DNA of 64,000 nt from Limnohabitans sp. MORI2 (GCF_027925025.1 NZ_AP027058.1:1-64000), one strand, 5' to 3'; shown: positions 31,303-40,948, numbered from the stretch's first letter. Numbers and translations are program-made. The notes: generated by a model not told the origin, from the sequence alone.

Positions 31303-32579
31303 ATGACAAAAAACCATCCACTTGGAGCCAGCTAAAAAACACATGGCTTCGTCTCAAAGAGTTTTGGCAAGACGATAAAAAGGCCGCAGGCTTTGGCGTG
31401 CGTACGGTTGAAGATGACGAGCGTGACGCCAGTCGCGTGTTGGTGTGGGCCACAGCCGCCACCTTGTTTTTTGGTTTGATTTGGGCTGGCTTTTTCAGCT
31501 TGGATGAAATCACCCGTGGCCAAGGCAAAGTGATTCCGTCCAGCCGCGAGCAGGTGATTCAAAGCTTGGATTCGGGCGTGTTGCAACAGATGTTGGTGCG
31601 CGAAGGCGACTTGGTTGAAAAAGACCAAGTGCTCTTGCAAATGGAAGATGCACGCTCAGGCGCAGGCTATCGAGAGGCGCATGAAAAATATTTGTCACTT
31701 CTTGCCATTGCAGCGCGGTTAAGAGCAGAAGCGAACAGCACGGCACTGACGTTTCCGCCCGAATTGAAAGAAGCCCCGCATTTAATCACGCAAGAAACCA
31801 ACGCCTACAAAGCACGCAAAATTGCATTGGCAGATTCGCTCGAAGCGGTGGACGCTTCTTTGTCTGCCATCACGCGCGAAATTAAATTGACTGCGCCACT
31901 GGTCAAAGGTGGCGTGATGTCGGAGGTGGAGCTGTTGCGTTTGAAACGCCAGCAGGCAGACCTGATGGGTCAGCGCGCAGAACGCAAAAACCGCTACATC
32001 ACGGATGCCAACAACGAACTCACGCGTGTGAATTCAGAGCTCTCACAGACCAAAGAAAACGCATCAGCACGAGAGGATGCTTATCTGTCCACCACCATCA
32101 AATCACCCATGAAGGGGGTGGTGAAGAATGTGCAAGTGACAACTGTTGGTGGTGTGATTCAAGCGGGCCAACCGATCTTGGAAATCGTGCCGACCGAAGA
32201 CGAAATGCTGGTCGAAGCCTATGTCAAACCTTCGGAGGTGGCGTTTTTACAGGTTGGCCAAAAAGCAGTGGTCAAACTGACGGCGTTTGATTTCAACAAA
32301 TATGGTGGACTCGCAGGGGAGCTTGAGCATTTAAGCCCAGACACCCTCAAAGATGAGCGCCAGCAGCGTCGTCCGGGCGCCAACCCCGTTGATTTAGAAG
32401 AAGGCTACTTCCGTATCTTGGTTCGTATCAAAGACCCGAACTTGGTGCGCAAGGGGGTGAAGATTGAACCTACACCCGGCATGACGGCCACGGTTGAAAT
32501 ACGCACAGGTCAAAAAACGGTACTTGAATATTTGTTCAGACCGCTGCAAAACGTATCGCAAGCGCTGCGCGAACGATAA
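31299..32579 (+). CDS. HlyD-family membrane fusion protein (LapC type)
   Basis: This is the periplasmic adaptor (426 residues) linking the ABC exporter to the TolC-like channel. One membrane segment (about 48-68, VLVWATAATLFFGLIWAGFF) follows a cytoplasmic N-terminus of about 47 residues. The lipoyl/barrel halves have VIPSSREQVIQSLDSGVLQQMLVREGD and IKSPMKGVVKNVQV, separated by a long coiled coil (about 130-255). The HlyD C-terminal motif with PGMTATVEIRTGQKTVLEYLF is complete. ATGA overlap with the exporter gene implies coupled translation. The three secretion genes look intact, in contrast to the adhesin they should serve. Confidence 0.94.
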   Translation: MNDKKPSTWSQLKNTWLRLKEFWQDDKKAAGFGVRTVEDDERDASRVLVWATAATLFFGLIWAGFFSLDEITRGQGKVIPSSREQVIQSLDSGVLQQMLVREGDLVEKDQVLLQMEDARSGAGYREAHEKYLSLLAIAARLRAEANSTALTFPPELKEAPHLITQETNAYKARKIALADSLEAVDASLSAITREIKLTAPLVKGGVMSEVELLRLKRQQADLMGQRAERKNRYITDANNELTRVNSELSQTKENASAREDAYLSTTIKSPMKGVVKNVQVTTVGGVIQAGQPILEIVPTEDEMLVEAYVKPSEVAFLQVGQKAVVKLTAFDFNKYGGLAGELEHLSPDTLKDERQQRRPGANPVDLEEGYFRILVRIKDPNLVRKGVKIEPTPGMTATVEIRTGQKTVLEYLFRPLQNVSQALRER

Positions 32580-32591
32580 GCTGCCGTTTAA

Positions 32592-32620
32592 CATGTTGGC
32601 TCAGACACTGAGCCAACATG
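32592..32620 (+). promoter_or_regulatory. 12-bp hairpin covering the phosphatase start codon
   Basis: CATGTTGGCTCA at 32592-32603 pairs perfectly with TGAGCCAACATG at 32609-32620 over a 5-base loop. The ATG of the following gene is at 32618-32620, inside the 3' arm. No T-run follows, so it is not a standard terminator. As RNA it would bury the start codon and the upstream leader. Confidence 0.75.
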
Positions 32621-34174
32621 CAACGACGCAAATTTAACCAACACCTGCAACACAGCGCCATCGCACTGGCACTCAGTCCATGGCTGACCGCCGTGGCGGC
32701 CCCCTCTAACAAGCCAAGGCACTGGCAAAACAACCCGTTTGCATTGGGCGTAGCGAGTGGCAGACCTCGTGCCGACAGCGTGGTGCTATGGACGAGGCTT
32801 GTGCTGGCTGATGAAGATCTACTTTTAGCGGGTGAATCTTTGGCTGTGACGGTTGAAGTGTTTGCCGACTCAAAGCTCCGCCGCCGTGTGTATCAAACAG
32901 AGGTGCGAACAGACGCTTCGCGTGGGCACAGCGTGCATGTGCATGTTCGGCATCTACAACCAAGCACGGACTACTGGTACCGTTTCTCACAGAGCGATGC
33001 TCAGAGTGCCGTGGGCCACACACGCACAGCGCCAGCGCTGAATGCAGATGTGCGAGTGCTGCGCATTGCGTTGTCCTCATGCCAACACTACGAACAAGGC
33101 CAATACATCGCCCACGCAGAAATTGCGAACCAATCGCTGGACTTTGTGCTCTTCATGGGGGACTACATCTATGAAAGCAGCAACCCGCAATACGCGATTC
33201 GCAAACACAGCGGCGAAGAGCCCAAAACATTAGCCCAATACCGTGAGCGGTACGAACAATACAAGCGAGATCCGATGTTGCAGGCGGCACATGCTGCCCA
33301 TCCGTGGGTGATGATGTGGGATGACCACGAAGTGGTCAATGACTATGCCAACGATCAAGACCGTCAGTACACAGACCCTCAGCAGTTTTTGCTGCGACGC
33401 GCGGCCGCCTATCAAGCATATTTCGAGCATCAACCAGTTTTGCTTGGGCCCGACCCACAGAGTCCGGCCAACATGCGTTTGTATGACCAGCTGAGCTGGG
33501 GCAAGTTGGCCGATGTGTGGACGCTTGATTGCCGCCAATATCGAAGTGCCCAAGCGTGTCGAGATCCGGTGCGAGGAGGTGCTCGCCCGGTGATGCAATG
33601 TGACGAGTTGAACGACGTAAGTCGGACCATGCTGGGTCTAGAGCAAGAGCGTTGGCTGAGCAAGAGCTTGAGTGCTTCCAAGCGTCAGTGGAAGCTGGTG
33701 GCGCAAGCCACGCAAATCAGCAGCACCAGCGTGCCCGCGCCTGTGGGACGCAGCTACTGGAACGATGCGTGGGACGGCTACCCCGAAGCCCGAAAACGCC
33801 TGCTGCAAACCGTGGTCGACGCCAAGTTGAACAATGTGGTCACCTTAGGCGGTGATGTGCACTGCAATGTGGCCGCACCTTTGCGAATGGAGCCCAACAA
33901 CCCACAGTCACCCATCGTGGCCAGTGAGTTTGTGACCACCTCCATCACCTCTCGCGGCTTAGGCGACAAAGCCGCAGCGCTCATCCGAGAGAGCAATCCT
34001 GACTTGTTGCACTACCGATCTGACGAGCGCGGCTATTCGCTCATCACTGTCACGCCTCAAGAGGTGCGCTGCGACTTCAGAACCACCAAGTTTCCCGCAG
34101 GCAGCGAAGCAGGTTTGAAAACGCAAGCGAGCTATGTGGTGAAAAACGGCAAGGCGGGGCCGCAGCCCGTTTAA
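32618..34174 (+). CDS. PhoD-like alkaline phosphatase, Tat-exported
   Basis: This metallophosphoesterase of 518 residues is related to PhoD, a secreted phosphodiesterase/phosphatase that uses Ca2+ and Fe3+. The N-terminus has a twin-arginine signal (RRKFNQHL at residues 3-10, hydrophobic stretch, AVAA cleavage region). Catalytic-site motifs are FMGDYIYE, MMWDDHEVVNDYAND, LDCRQYRS and LGGDVHCNVAA. The twin arginines directly after the initiator Met confirm the start, even though that ATG lies within a stable hairpin and has no good ribosome binding site. It ends overlapping the convergent livF by 4 bases. It would scavenge phosphate from organic esters in the periplasm. Confidence 0.9.
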   Translation: MQRRKFNQHLQHSAIALALSPWLTAVAAPSNKPRHWQNNPFALGVASGRPRADSVVLWTRLVLADEDLLLAGESLAVTVEVFADSKLRRRVYQTEVRTDASRGHSVHVHVRHLQPSTDYWYRFSQSDAQSAVGHTRTAPALNADVRVLRIALSSCQHYEQGQYIAHAEIANQSLDFVLFMGDYIYESSNPQYAIRKHSGEEPKTLAQYRERYEQYKRDPMLQAAHAAHPWVMMWDDHEVVNDYANDQDRQYTDPQQFLLRRAAAYQAYFEHQPVLLGPDPQSPANMRLYDQLSWGKLADVWTLDCRQYRSAQACRDPVRGGARPVMQCDELNDVSRTMLGLEQERWLSKSLSASKRQWKLVAQATQISSTSVPAPVGRSYWNDAWDGYPEARKRLLQTVVDAKLNNVVTLGGDVHCNVAAPLRMEPNNPQSPIVASEFVTTSITSRGLGDKAAALIRESNPDLLHYRSDERGYSLITVTPQEVRCDFRTTKFPAGSEAGLKTQASYVVKNGKAGPQPV

Positions 34175-34839
34175 CTCCGCAGCACACCTCGGTCGAGCGA
34201 GTAGCTGCGGTCACTCACCCACTGTGCGAAATGGGTGTTTTGCTCTGACAGCAGCACGCTCACGCCTTGGGCTTTCAACGCAAGAATAGCCTCGCCCATT
34301 TGCTCCACGATCACAGGAGCCACGCCTTCAGACGGCTCGTCTAACAACACCATGAGCGGGTTGCCCATGAGGGTGCGGGCCACGGTGAGCATTTGTTGTT
34401 CGCCGCCGCTCATGTGGCTGGCGCGGCGTTGCTGCATGTCGGTCAAGTTGGGGAACAGTGCAAACACTTGGTCGAGCGTCCACACCGGTGCGGCCTGCCC
34501 CGTGGCAAAGTGGCGTGGGGCTTGTATGCCAAGTTGCAAATTTTCGAGCACCGTGAGGTCGGTGAAGATGCGGCGGTCTTCGGGCACAAAGCCCAGACCC
34601 AAAAGCGCCGCTTGGTAAGGCTGCGCGTGCGAAATGTCGTGTCCGTCCAAGTACACGCTGCCGCTTCGCTGCGGCATGAGGCCCATGATGGCTTTGAGCA
34701 AGCTTGATTTGCCTGCACCGTTGCGGCCCACCAGCGCCACCACTTCGCCGCGTTGCACATGCAGGCTCACATCGAACAACACTTGCGCTGCGCCGTAGTG
34801 CGCGTTGAGCTGCTTCACGTCTAACAGGTGTGCGTTCAT
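34171..34839 (-). CDS. livF: Branched-chain amino-acid type ABC transporter ATPase LivF
   Basis: This is one of the two ATP-binding subunits of a HAAT-family importer (222 residues). Walker A GRNGAGKSSLLKAIMGL, signature MSGGEQQMLTVARTLMGNP and Walker B LMVLLDEPSEG are present, with GFVPEDRRIF typical of LivF. Start overlaps the livG stop (ATGA). It ends by overlapping the convergent phosphatase gene. It is last of the livK-livHM-livG-livF group. Confidence 0.92.
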   Translation of the reverse strand: MNAHLLDVKQLNAHYGAAQVLFDVSLHVQRGEVVALVGRNGAGKSSLLKAIMGLMPQRSGSVYLDGHDISHAQPYQAALLGLGFVPEDRRIFTDLTVLENLQLGIQAPRHFATGQAAPVWTLDQVFALFPNLTDMQQRRASHMSGGEQQMLTVARTLMGNPLMVLLDEPSEGVAPVIVEQMGEAILALKAQGVSVLLSEQNTHFAQWVSDRSYSLDRGVLRS

Positions 34840-35609
34840 GCGTGGTCACCTTGGTGAAAAGTTTTGCCTCTGCCAAAGTACACGGCTTGCACCTGTGGGT
34901 CGTGCTGAATTTGCAGCGGTGTGCCGTGAGCAATGAGCTGGCCACGCGCCATCACCACCACGCGGTGGGCGTGTTCAAACACCACGTCCATGCTGTGCTC
35001 GGTGAACAGCACGCCTACTTGGCGCTGCTGCACGAGTTGACGCGTCAGGTCCATGAGGGCGTGGCGTTCGTCAGGAGCCATGCCGGCGGTAGGCTCGTCC
35101 ATGAGCAGCAAGCGCGGCTGGTTGGCCAAGGCAATGGCCAGCTCCAAGCGTTTGATGTCGCCATAGGCCAATGCGCCGCAGGCGTGGTCGGCATACGCGC
35201 TCAAGTGCACTTGGTCGAGCAAGTACATGGCTTCGTCGCGCAACTGCGCGTTGGCGCGCAGCCATGGGTTGAATGTTTTGCCTTGCGCAGACAGCAACGC
35301 CATTTGCACGTTTTGCAGCGCGGTGAACGACGCAAAGGTTTGCGCGACTTGAAACGTGCGACTCACGCCCATGCGCCACAGTGCATGGGGCGGTAAGCCC
35401 AAGAGAGACTGACCATCAAGCCACACACCACCCGCATCGGGTGCGAGCTGGCCGTTGACCAAATTAAACGTGGTGGACTTACCCGCGCCGTTGGGGCCAA
35501 TGAGAGCGAGCAACTCGCCCGCTTGCAAGCTGAACGACACATCGTTGACGGCCACGTTGCCGCCAAATGATTTGCGCAGAGCGCTCACTTGCAACAAAGG
35601 TGCACTCAT
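34836..35609 (-). CDS. livG: Branched-chain amino-acid type ABC transporter ATPase LivG
   Basis: This is the second ATP-binding subunit (257 residues). Walker A is IGPNGAGKSTTFNLVNGQ. The signature is the LivG-type ALAYGDIKRLELAIALA in place of the usual LSGGQ. Walker B is LLLMDEPTAGMAPDE. Start and stop overlap livHM and livF by 4 bases each, indicating a tightly coupled operon. Confidence 0.93.
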   Translation of the reverse strand: MSAPLLQVSALRKSFGGNVAVNDVSFSLQAGELLALIGPNGAGKSTTFNLVNGQLAPDAGGVWLDGQSLLGLPPHALWRMGVSRTFQVAQTFASFTALQNVQMALLSAQGKTFNPWLRANAQLRDEAMYLLDQVHLSAYADHACGALAYGDIKRLELAIALANQPRLLLMDEPTAGMAPDERHALMDLTRQLVQQRQVGVLFTEHSMDVVFEHAHRVVVMARGQLIAHGTPLQIQHDPQVQAVYFGRGKTFHQGDHA

Positions 35610-37600
35610 CGCGAGCCTCCGCTAGAAGTGGGGCGAGGTGTGTGCGCCGCAGGCTCAGCGCCTGCTTGCGTGCGCGAGGTCCAACGCGACCAGAGCTGAT
35701 GCAAACCACCCGCAATGCCTTGCGGAAACACCAGCACCAACAACAACATCACGCCGCCCATGACGGCACGCCAGTAATCGGTGCTACGCGCCAAACTGTC
35801 TTGCAGCACGGTGAATGTGAGCGCGCCCACCAGCGGGCCGACGGCAGATTCCACACCACCCAACAACACCATGATGAGCGCATCCACCGACTTGCTCACA
35901 CCCAACACATCGGGCGAAATGCTGCCCTTAGAAAACGCGAGCAACGCCCCAGCCAAACCTGCCCATGTGGCGGCAATGACAAAGCCCACCCACTGCAGTC
36001 GCGCCACGTTCAAACCAATCGCGTGGGCGCGTGCCACCGAGTCACGACTGGCGCGCAGCGCGTAGCCCAAGGGCGAGGCCATGAGGCGGCGCAGCGCCCA
36101 CACGCCCAAAGTCACACAGGTCAAGGTGAGCGCGTAGTAATGGGTTTTGTCTTGCAGCCACGCGCTGGGCCACACGCCCGTGAGGCCGTTACTGCCGCCG
36201 GTGAAGCTGTCCCACTGAAAACAGATGGACCACACAATTTGCGCAAACGCGAGCGTGAGCATGGCCAAGTACACGCCCGACAAACGCACGGCAAACCACG
36301 CCAGCGGCATGGCAATGAGCGCGGTGATGAGCGGCGCGGCGATCAGCGCCACCTCGGGCGACACGCCCGCTTGCAATACCAAGAGGGCTGCCGCATACGC
36401 GCCCAGCCCCAAATACGCGGCATGGCCAAACGAGTGCATGCCCGCAGGTCCCATGATGAAGTGCAAGCTCGCCGCAAACAGCGCGGCCACCAGCACATCC
36501 ACCGCCAGCACCAACACATAAGGTGTCTCGCTGCTGAGCCATGGCAAAGCAACGGCCACTGCGGCTACCACCAGCCACGCGACACGACGTTGCGCTGCAG
36601 GCAACTCAGCATGGTGGTGGGTGACCACGGGTGCACGCGCATCGCTCAGCGGTTTGCCCATGAGGCCCCAAGGCCGGACCATCAACACCACAGCCATCAC
36701 CAAAAACTCGGCCACCAGCGTGAGCTTAGAAAACGCAAACGACACACCGAAAAATTCCACCGTGCCCAGTGCGATGCACAAAGCTTTGACTTCGGCAATC
36801 AACAAAGCCGCCACAAATGCACCCGGAATCGAACCCATGCCACCGACGACGACCACCACAAACGCATCGCCAATAGTGGCCATGTCTAGCCCCAAGTGCG
36901 CGGGCTCGCGTGGCAGTTGCAGTGCGCCGCCCAAGCCTGCCAAAGCGCAGCCCAAAGCAAACACCGCGGTGAACAAATGGCGTGGGTTGATGCCTAAGGC
37001 GCCCACCATCTCGCGGTCTTGTGTGGCGGCACGTACCAGCACGCCAAAGCGCGTGCGTTGCAACAGCGCCCACAGCAGCGCCAACACCACGGGGCCGATG
37101 ACGATGAGGAACACGTCGTAGGTCGGCAAGCGTCGGCCCATCACATCCATCGCACCGCTCAAGCCGGGCGCGCGAGGGCCCAACAAATCTTCAGCGCCCC
37201 ACAGCCACAGCACGCCGTCTTGGATGACGAGCACCAAGGCGAAGGTGGCGAGCAATTGAAACAACTCAGGCGCTTGGTAAATGCGGCGCAGCACCAGCAC
37301 CTCAACCGCCGCGCCCAATGCACCCGTGATGAGTGCCGCCATCAGCAGCATGACAAAGTAAGCCGTGGTGGCCGCAGCACCATCGCCCAACAAGACGGCC
37401 AGCACGCCCGACACGTTGGGCGCCAAGTGCGACACCAGCGAATACGCCACATACACGCCCAGCATGAAAAACGAGCCGTGCGCAAAGTTGACGATGCGGC
37501 TCACGCCAAAAATGAGCGACAAACCCGCTGCCACCAAAAACAAAGACGAAGCCGCAGCCAACCCGTTGAGGGCTTGAACGATGAAGCTGGCGACGTCCAT
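35606..37600 (-). CDS. Fused LivH-LivM permease of a HAAT-family ABC transporter
   Basis: One polypeptide of 664 residues contains both permeases that are usually separate. Residues 1 to about 290 are LivH-like (GLSLIFGVSRIVNFAHGSFFMLGVY and GGMGSIPGAFVAALLIAEVKAL). A linker and the LivM-like half follow from about 335 (HFIMGPAGMHSFGHAAYLGLGAYAAA; LRASRDSVARAHAIGLNVARLQWVGFVIAATWAGLAGAL; LGGVESAVGPLVGA). About 18 membrane segments are expected. Fusion fixes a 1:1 ratio of the two halves. It follows livK by 55 bases that contain a hairpin. The substrate may be amino acids, amides or other small organics. Confidence 0.92.
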   Translation of the reverse strand: MDVASFIVQALNGLAAASSLFLVAAGLSLIFGVSRIVNFAHGSFFMLGVYVAYSLVSHLAPNVSGVLAVLLGDGAAATTAYFVMLLMAALITGALGAAVEVLVLRRIYQAPELFQLLATFALVLVIQDGVLWLWGAEDLLGPRAPGLSGAMDVMGRRLPTYDVFLIVIGPVVLALLWALLQRTRFGVLVRAATQDREMVGALGINPRHLFTAVFALGCALAGLGGALQLPREPAHLGLDMATIGDAFVVVVVGGMGSIPGAFVAALLIAEVKALCIALGTVEFFGVSFAFSKLTLVAEFLVMAVVLMVRPWGLMGKPLSDARAPVVTHHHAELPAAQRRVAWLVVAAVAVALPWLSSETPYVLVLAVDVLVAALFAASLHFIMGPAGMHSFGHAAYLGLGAYAAALLVLQAGVSPEVALIAAPLITALIAMPLAWFAVRLSGVYLAMLTLAFAQIVWSICFQWDSFTGGSNGLTGVWPSAWLQDKTHYYALTLTCVTLGVWALRRLMASPLGYALRASRDSVARAHAIGLNVARLQWVGFVIAATWAGLAGALLAFSKGSISPDVLGVSKSVDALIMVLLGGVESAVGPLVGALTFTVLQDSLARSTDYWRAVMGGVMLLLVLVFPQGIAGGLHQLWSRWTSRTQAGAEPAAHTPRPTSSGGSR

Positions 37601-37618
37601 AAAGTGTGTGGGCTGAAA

Positions 37619-37644
37619 TTAAAACGCCCGCAATGGCGGGCGTT
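37619..37644 (-). terminator. Intercistronic hairpin between livK and livHM
   Basis: AACGCCCGC (37623-37631) and GCGGGCGTT (37636-37644) form a 9-bp stem with a 4-base loop, followed on the minus strand by TTTTAATTT. It lies between the binding-protein gene and the permease gene. It probably acts as a partial terminator or stabiliser that keeps livK expression above that of the membrane genes. Confidence 0.75.
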
Positions 37645-37655
37645 GTGGGTGAGGT

Positions 37656-38861
37656 TTAGTTGCTCGGCCTGAGCTTTTTCACAACGTCATCGCTGGGTTG
37701 CACAGAGGCGCCATCGATGTAGCGGTAGTCTACCAACACGCCCTTGCCACCGTCGTTTTTGGTACGGCCCAAAAACGCGCCCATGGTCGATTGGTTGTCT
37801 TGCTTGCGGAAGGTCACGGGGCCATAAGGTGTGCTGAACTTCAAACCACTGAAGGCCGTGACGAGTTGCTCGCTGTCGGTGCTCTTGGCTTTGCCAATGC
37901 CAGCAGCCAAGGCTTGGATCATGCTGTAGCCCACGACCGAGCCCAAGCGGGGGTGGTCGTTGTATTTGCGGTGGTAGGCCAAGTAAAAGGCTTTGTGCTC
38001 GGGCGTTTGCACGCCGTACCAGGGGTAGCCGGTGACGATCCAGCCGTTGGGCGTTTCGTCTTTGAGGGGTTCCAAGTACTCGGGCTCGCCGGTCAAGAGG
38101 CTCACTACCTCGCGGCCTTGGAACACACCGCGTGTGTTGCCCTCACGCACAAACTTGGCGAGGTCAGTGGCAAACAACACGTTGAAGATGGCATCGGGCT
38201 TGGCGTCGGCAATGGCTTGCGCCACCGAGCCTGCGTCAATCTTGCCTAGCGCTGGGGCTTGTTCGGCCACAAACTCCACATCGGGCTGGGCGGCTTTCAA
38301 GAGTTGCTTAAAGGTAGCGGCTGCCGATTGACCGTATTCGTAATTGGGGTAGACCACGGCCCAGCGCTTTTTCTTGAGCTTGGCGGCCTCAGGCACGAGC
38401 ATGGCCACTTGCATGTAGGTGCTCGCTCGCAGGCGGTAGGTGTAGCGGTTGCCGTTTTGCCAAACCATTTTGTCGGTCAGAGGTTCGCCTGCGAGGAAGA
38501 ACACTTTGCGTTGCTTGGCAAAGTCGCCCAGTGCCAAGCCAATGTGCGAAAGGAAGGCACCCGAGAGCACATCCACCTTCTCGCGGCTCAGCAGTTCTTC
38601 GGCGGCACGCACAGCGTCGCCGGGCGAAGCGTTGTCGTCACGCGTGATGAGTTGCAGCTGTTTGCCGTTCACGCCACCTTTGGCGTTGATTTCTTCCACG
38701 GCCAGCTCCATGCCTTTTTTGTAGGGCTCCAAAAAAGCAGGCTGGGCTTTGTAGCTGTTGATCTCGCCAATCTTGATGACGTTTTGAGCGAAGGCGGGCA
38801 AAGCAGCCACGCTCGCGGCAAGGGCGGCGGTGCGCAGGGTAGAAGCAAAAGAAAAGTTCAC
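37656..38861 (-). CDS. livK: Periplasmic binding protein of a HAAT-family ABC transporter
   Basis: This is a type I periplasmic binding protein of 401 residues with a signal peptide (NFSFASTLRTAALAASVAALPAFA, cleaved near AFA-QN). Mature features are VIKIGEINSYKAQPAFLEPYKKGMELAVEEINAKGG, LITRDDNASPGDAVRAAEELL and VVYPNYEYGQSAA, all typical of Leu/Ile/Val-type receptors. The ligand cannot be deduced; the family covers branched-chain amino acids, amides, urea and aromatic acids. It is first in its operon and divergent from kup, with 200 bases between the two starts. Confidence 0.9.
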   Translation of the reverse strand: MNFSFASTLRTAALAASVAALPAFAQNVIKIGEINSYKAQPAFLEPYKKGMELAVEEINAKGGVNGKQLQLITRDDNASPGDAVRAAEELLSREKVDVLSGAFLSHIGLALGDFAKQRKVFFLAGEPLTDKMVWQNGNRYTYRLRASTYMQVAMLVPEAAKLKKKRWAVVYPNYEYGQSAAATFKQLLKAAQPDVEFVAEQAPALGKIDAGSVAQAIADAKPDAIFNVLFATDLAKFVREGNTRGVFQGREVVSLLTGEPEYLEPLKDETPNGWIVTGYPWYGVQTPEHKAFYLAYHRKYNDHPRLGSVVGYSMIQALAAGIGKAKSTDSEQLVTAFSGLKFSTPYGPVTFRKQDNQSTMGAFLGRTKNDGGKGVLVDYRYIDGASVQPSDDVVKKLRPSN

Positions 38862-39061
38862 GACAGATGCCTTTTGAAAAGCGAGAAGCTTGGATTGTCT
38901 TGCAAACTTTGAGCCTCATTGCATACGGTTTGGGCATGACCCCAAGTTGCGCAGTATCAATAAAGCGTAAAAGTTTGCGTTTAATCCGGCAATATTTATG
39001 CGGTATTTACGGCAACGCCGCTATCTTGCGCCTCATTGAATGCATGCAAATTGAGGTCAAG

Positions 39062-40948
39062 ATGAAAAATAAAGAACACAGTGCCAACAGCCATTACGCC
39101 GCCTTGGTGTTGGGCGCATTAGGCGTGGTGTATGGCGACATTGGCACCAGCCCTTTGTACGCGCTCAAAGAAGTGTTTGGCGGCGCGCACAACCCCGTAC
39201 CCATCACGCCCGACAACATCGTGGGCATTTTGTCCCTGTTCTTTTGGTCGTTGATGGTGGTGGTCACGCTGAAGTACGTGAGCTTCATCATGCGCGCCAA
39301 CAACGAGGGCGAGGGCGGCATTGTGGCGCTCATGACGCTGGCGATTGACAAGAAAACCATGGGCCCTTGGCGCTATGGCTTTTTAGTCACGCTGGGCTTG
39401 TTTGGTGCGGCGTTCTTTTATGGCGATGGGGTCATCACGCCAGCCATTTCGGTGCTGTCGGCAGTCGAGGGCTTAGAGCTGGTGACGCCCGCATTCAAGC
39501 CGTTCATCGTGCCGTTTTCTTTGGTCATCATCGTGGGCTTGTTTGTGTTGCAACGCAAAGGCACGGCGAGTGTGGGCGCTTTGTTTGGCCCGGTGATGGT
39601 GGTGTGGTTTGTGGTGTTGGGTGTGCTCGGTTTGTCAGGCATCGTGCAGCACCCAGAGGTGTTGGTGGCGGTGAACCCCTTGCATGGTGTGAACTTTTTG
39701 GCTGAGAACCCCTTGTTAGGTTTTTTCTCTTTGGGCTCGGTGGTGTTGTGCATCACGGGGGCTGAGGCCTTGTATGCTGACATGGGCCACTTTGGCATTC
39801 AGCCCATTCGTTCGGGTTGGTTGTATTTGGTGCTGCCCACTTTGGTGCTGAACTACTTTGGCCAAGGGGCTTTGTTGCTGAGCAACCCAGCGGCGATTGA
39901 AAACCCGTTTTATTTGTTGGCCCCCGATTGGGCGCTCACGCCGCTGGTGGCTTTGGCCACGGTGGCGACCATCATTGCGTCACAGGCGGTGATTTCGGGT
40001 GCGTTCTCCATGACCAAGCAAGCCATGAGCTTGGGCTACACCCCGCGTGTGGAGGTGTTGCACACCTCGGAAGATGAGATTGGCCAAATTTATGTGCCCT
40101 CGATCAATTGGTTTTTGATGGTCTCCATCATTCTCTTGGTGCTGGGCTTTCAGTCATCGTCTAACTTGGCGGCTGCGTATGGCATTGCGGTGACGGGCAC
40201 CATGCTCATCACCAATGTGTTGGCTGTTTCAGTGGCGATACGTTTGTGGCATTGGCACCCCATGCGTGCGGTGTTGGGCGCATTGCCGTTTCTGGTCATT
40301 GATGGGTGTTTCTTTGGCGCCAATACGCTGAAGATTCCCGATGGTGGTTGGTTTCCCTTGATCTTTGGTCTCACCGTGTTCATTGTGTTCAGCACTTGGA
40401 AACGTGGTCGCGATTTGGTGAGCGATCGCATGGCTGACGATGCGCTGGAGCTGCGTGACTTTGTGAAAAATCTAGACCACGGCGGCGTGGTGCGTGTGGA
40501 TGGCACAGCGATCTTCTTGGTCACCGATACCACCTATGTGCCGCAAGCCATGTTGCACAGCTTGAAGCACTACAAGGTGATTCACAAACATGTGATCTTT
40601 TTGAAAGTGACTTTGGACACTGTGCCTTATGTGCCCGCACAGCAGCGCATGCATGTGGAAACTTTGTCGAATTCGTTCTGGGCGGTGAGCATCAATTACG
40701 GCTTCAAGGACGACATCAACATTCCGGATGCGCTCAAGCATTGCAAGATTCCAGGCGTGAGCTTTGGGCTGATGGACTCGTCTTACTTCTTGGGCCGTGA
40801 AACCTTGATTCCGAAAATCAAGTCCGACATGGCGTATTGGCGTGAGCTGTTGTTCATCTTCATGTACCGCAACTCGGACAGCGCCACGTCGTTTTACCGT
40901 TTGCCTTCCAACCGCGTGGTGGAGCTGGGATCGCAAGTGGTGCTTTGA
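39062..40948 (+). CDS. kup: Low-affinity potassium:proton symporter Kup
   Basis: Kup (TrkD) imports K+ with H+ across the inner membrane. The length is 628 residues from the ATG at 39062, which has a GAGGT site upstream; the frame extends back to 38867 but without homology. The family hallmark LVLGALGVVYGDIGTSPLYALKEVFGG is at the N-terminus, followed by twelve membrane segments with GVITPAISVLSAVEGLE and GALLLSNPAAIENPFYLLAP. The cytoplasmic C-terminal domain (about 450-628) is complete and ends in SNRVVELGSQVVL. It heads a group of potassium-related genes (kinase, regulator, channel) on the same strand. Confidence 0.96.
   Translation: MKNKEHSANSHYAALVLGALGVVYGDIGTSPLYALKEVFGGAHNPVPITPDNIVGILSLFFWSLMVVVTLKYVSFIMRANNEGEGGIVALMTLAIDKKTMGPWRYGFLVTLGLFGAAFFYGDGVITPAISVLSAVEGLELVTPAFKPFIVPFSLVIIVGLFVLQRKGTASVGALFGPVMVVWFVVLGVLGLSGIVQHPEVLVAVNPLHGVNFLAENPLLGFFSLGSVVLCITGAEALYADMGHFGIQPIRSGWLYLVLPTLVLNYFGQGALLLSNPAAIENPFYLLAPDWALTPLVALATVATIIASQAVISGAFSMTKQAMSLGYTPRVEVLHTSEDEIGQIYVPSINWFLMVSIILLVLGFQSSSNLAAAYGIAVTGTMLITNVLAVSVAIRLWHWHPMRAVLGALPFLVIDGCFFGANTLKIPDGGWFPLIFGLTVFIVFSTWKRGRDLVSDRMADDALELRDFVKNLDHGGVVRVDGTAIFLVTDTTYVPQAMLHSLKHYKVIHKHVIFLKVTLDTVPYVPAQQRMHVETLSNSFWAVSINYGFKDDINIPDALKHCKIPGVSFGLMDSSYFLGRETLIPKIKSDMAYWRELLFIFMYRNSDSATSFYRLPSNRVVELGSQVVL

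Noticed and set aside
35567..36889. Open frame of 440 codons opposite livHM
   Set aside because: Arg/His/Gln-rich translation opposite a conserved permease; typical antisense artefact in this codon-biased genome.
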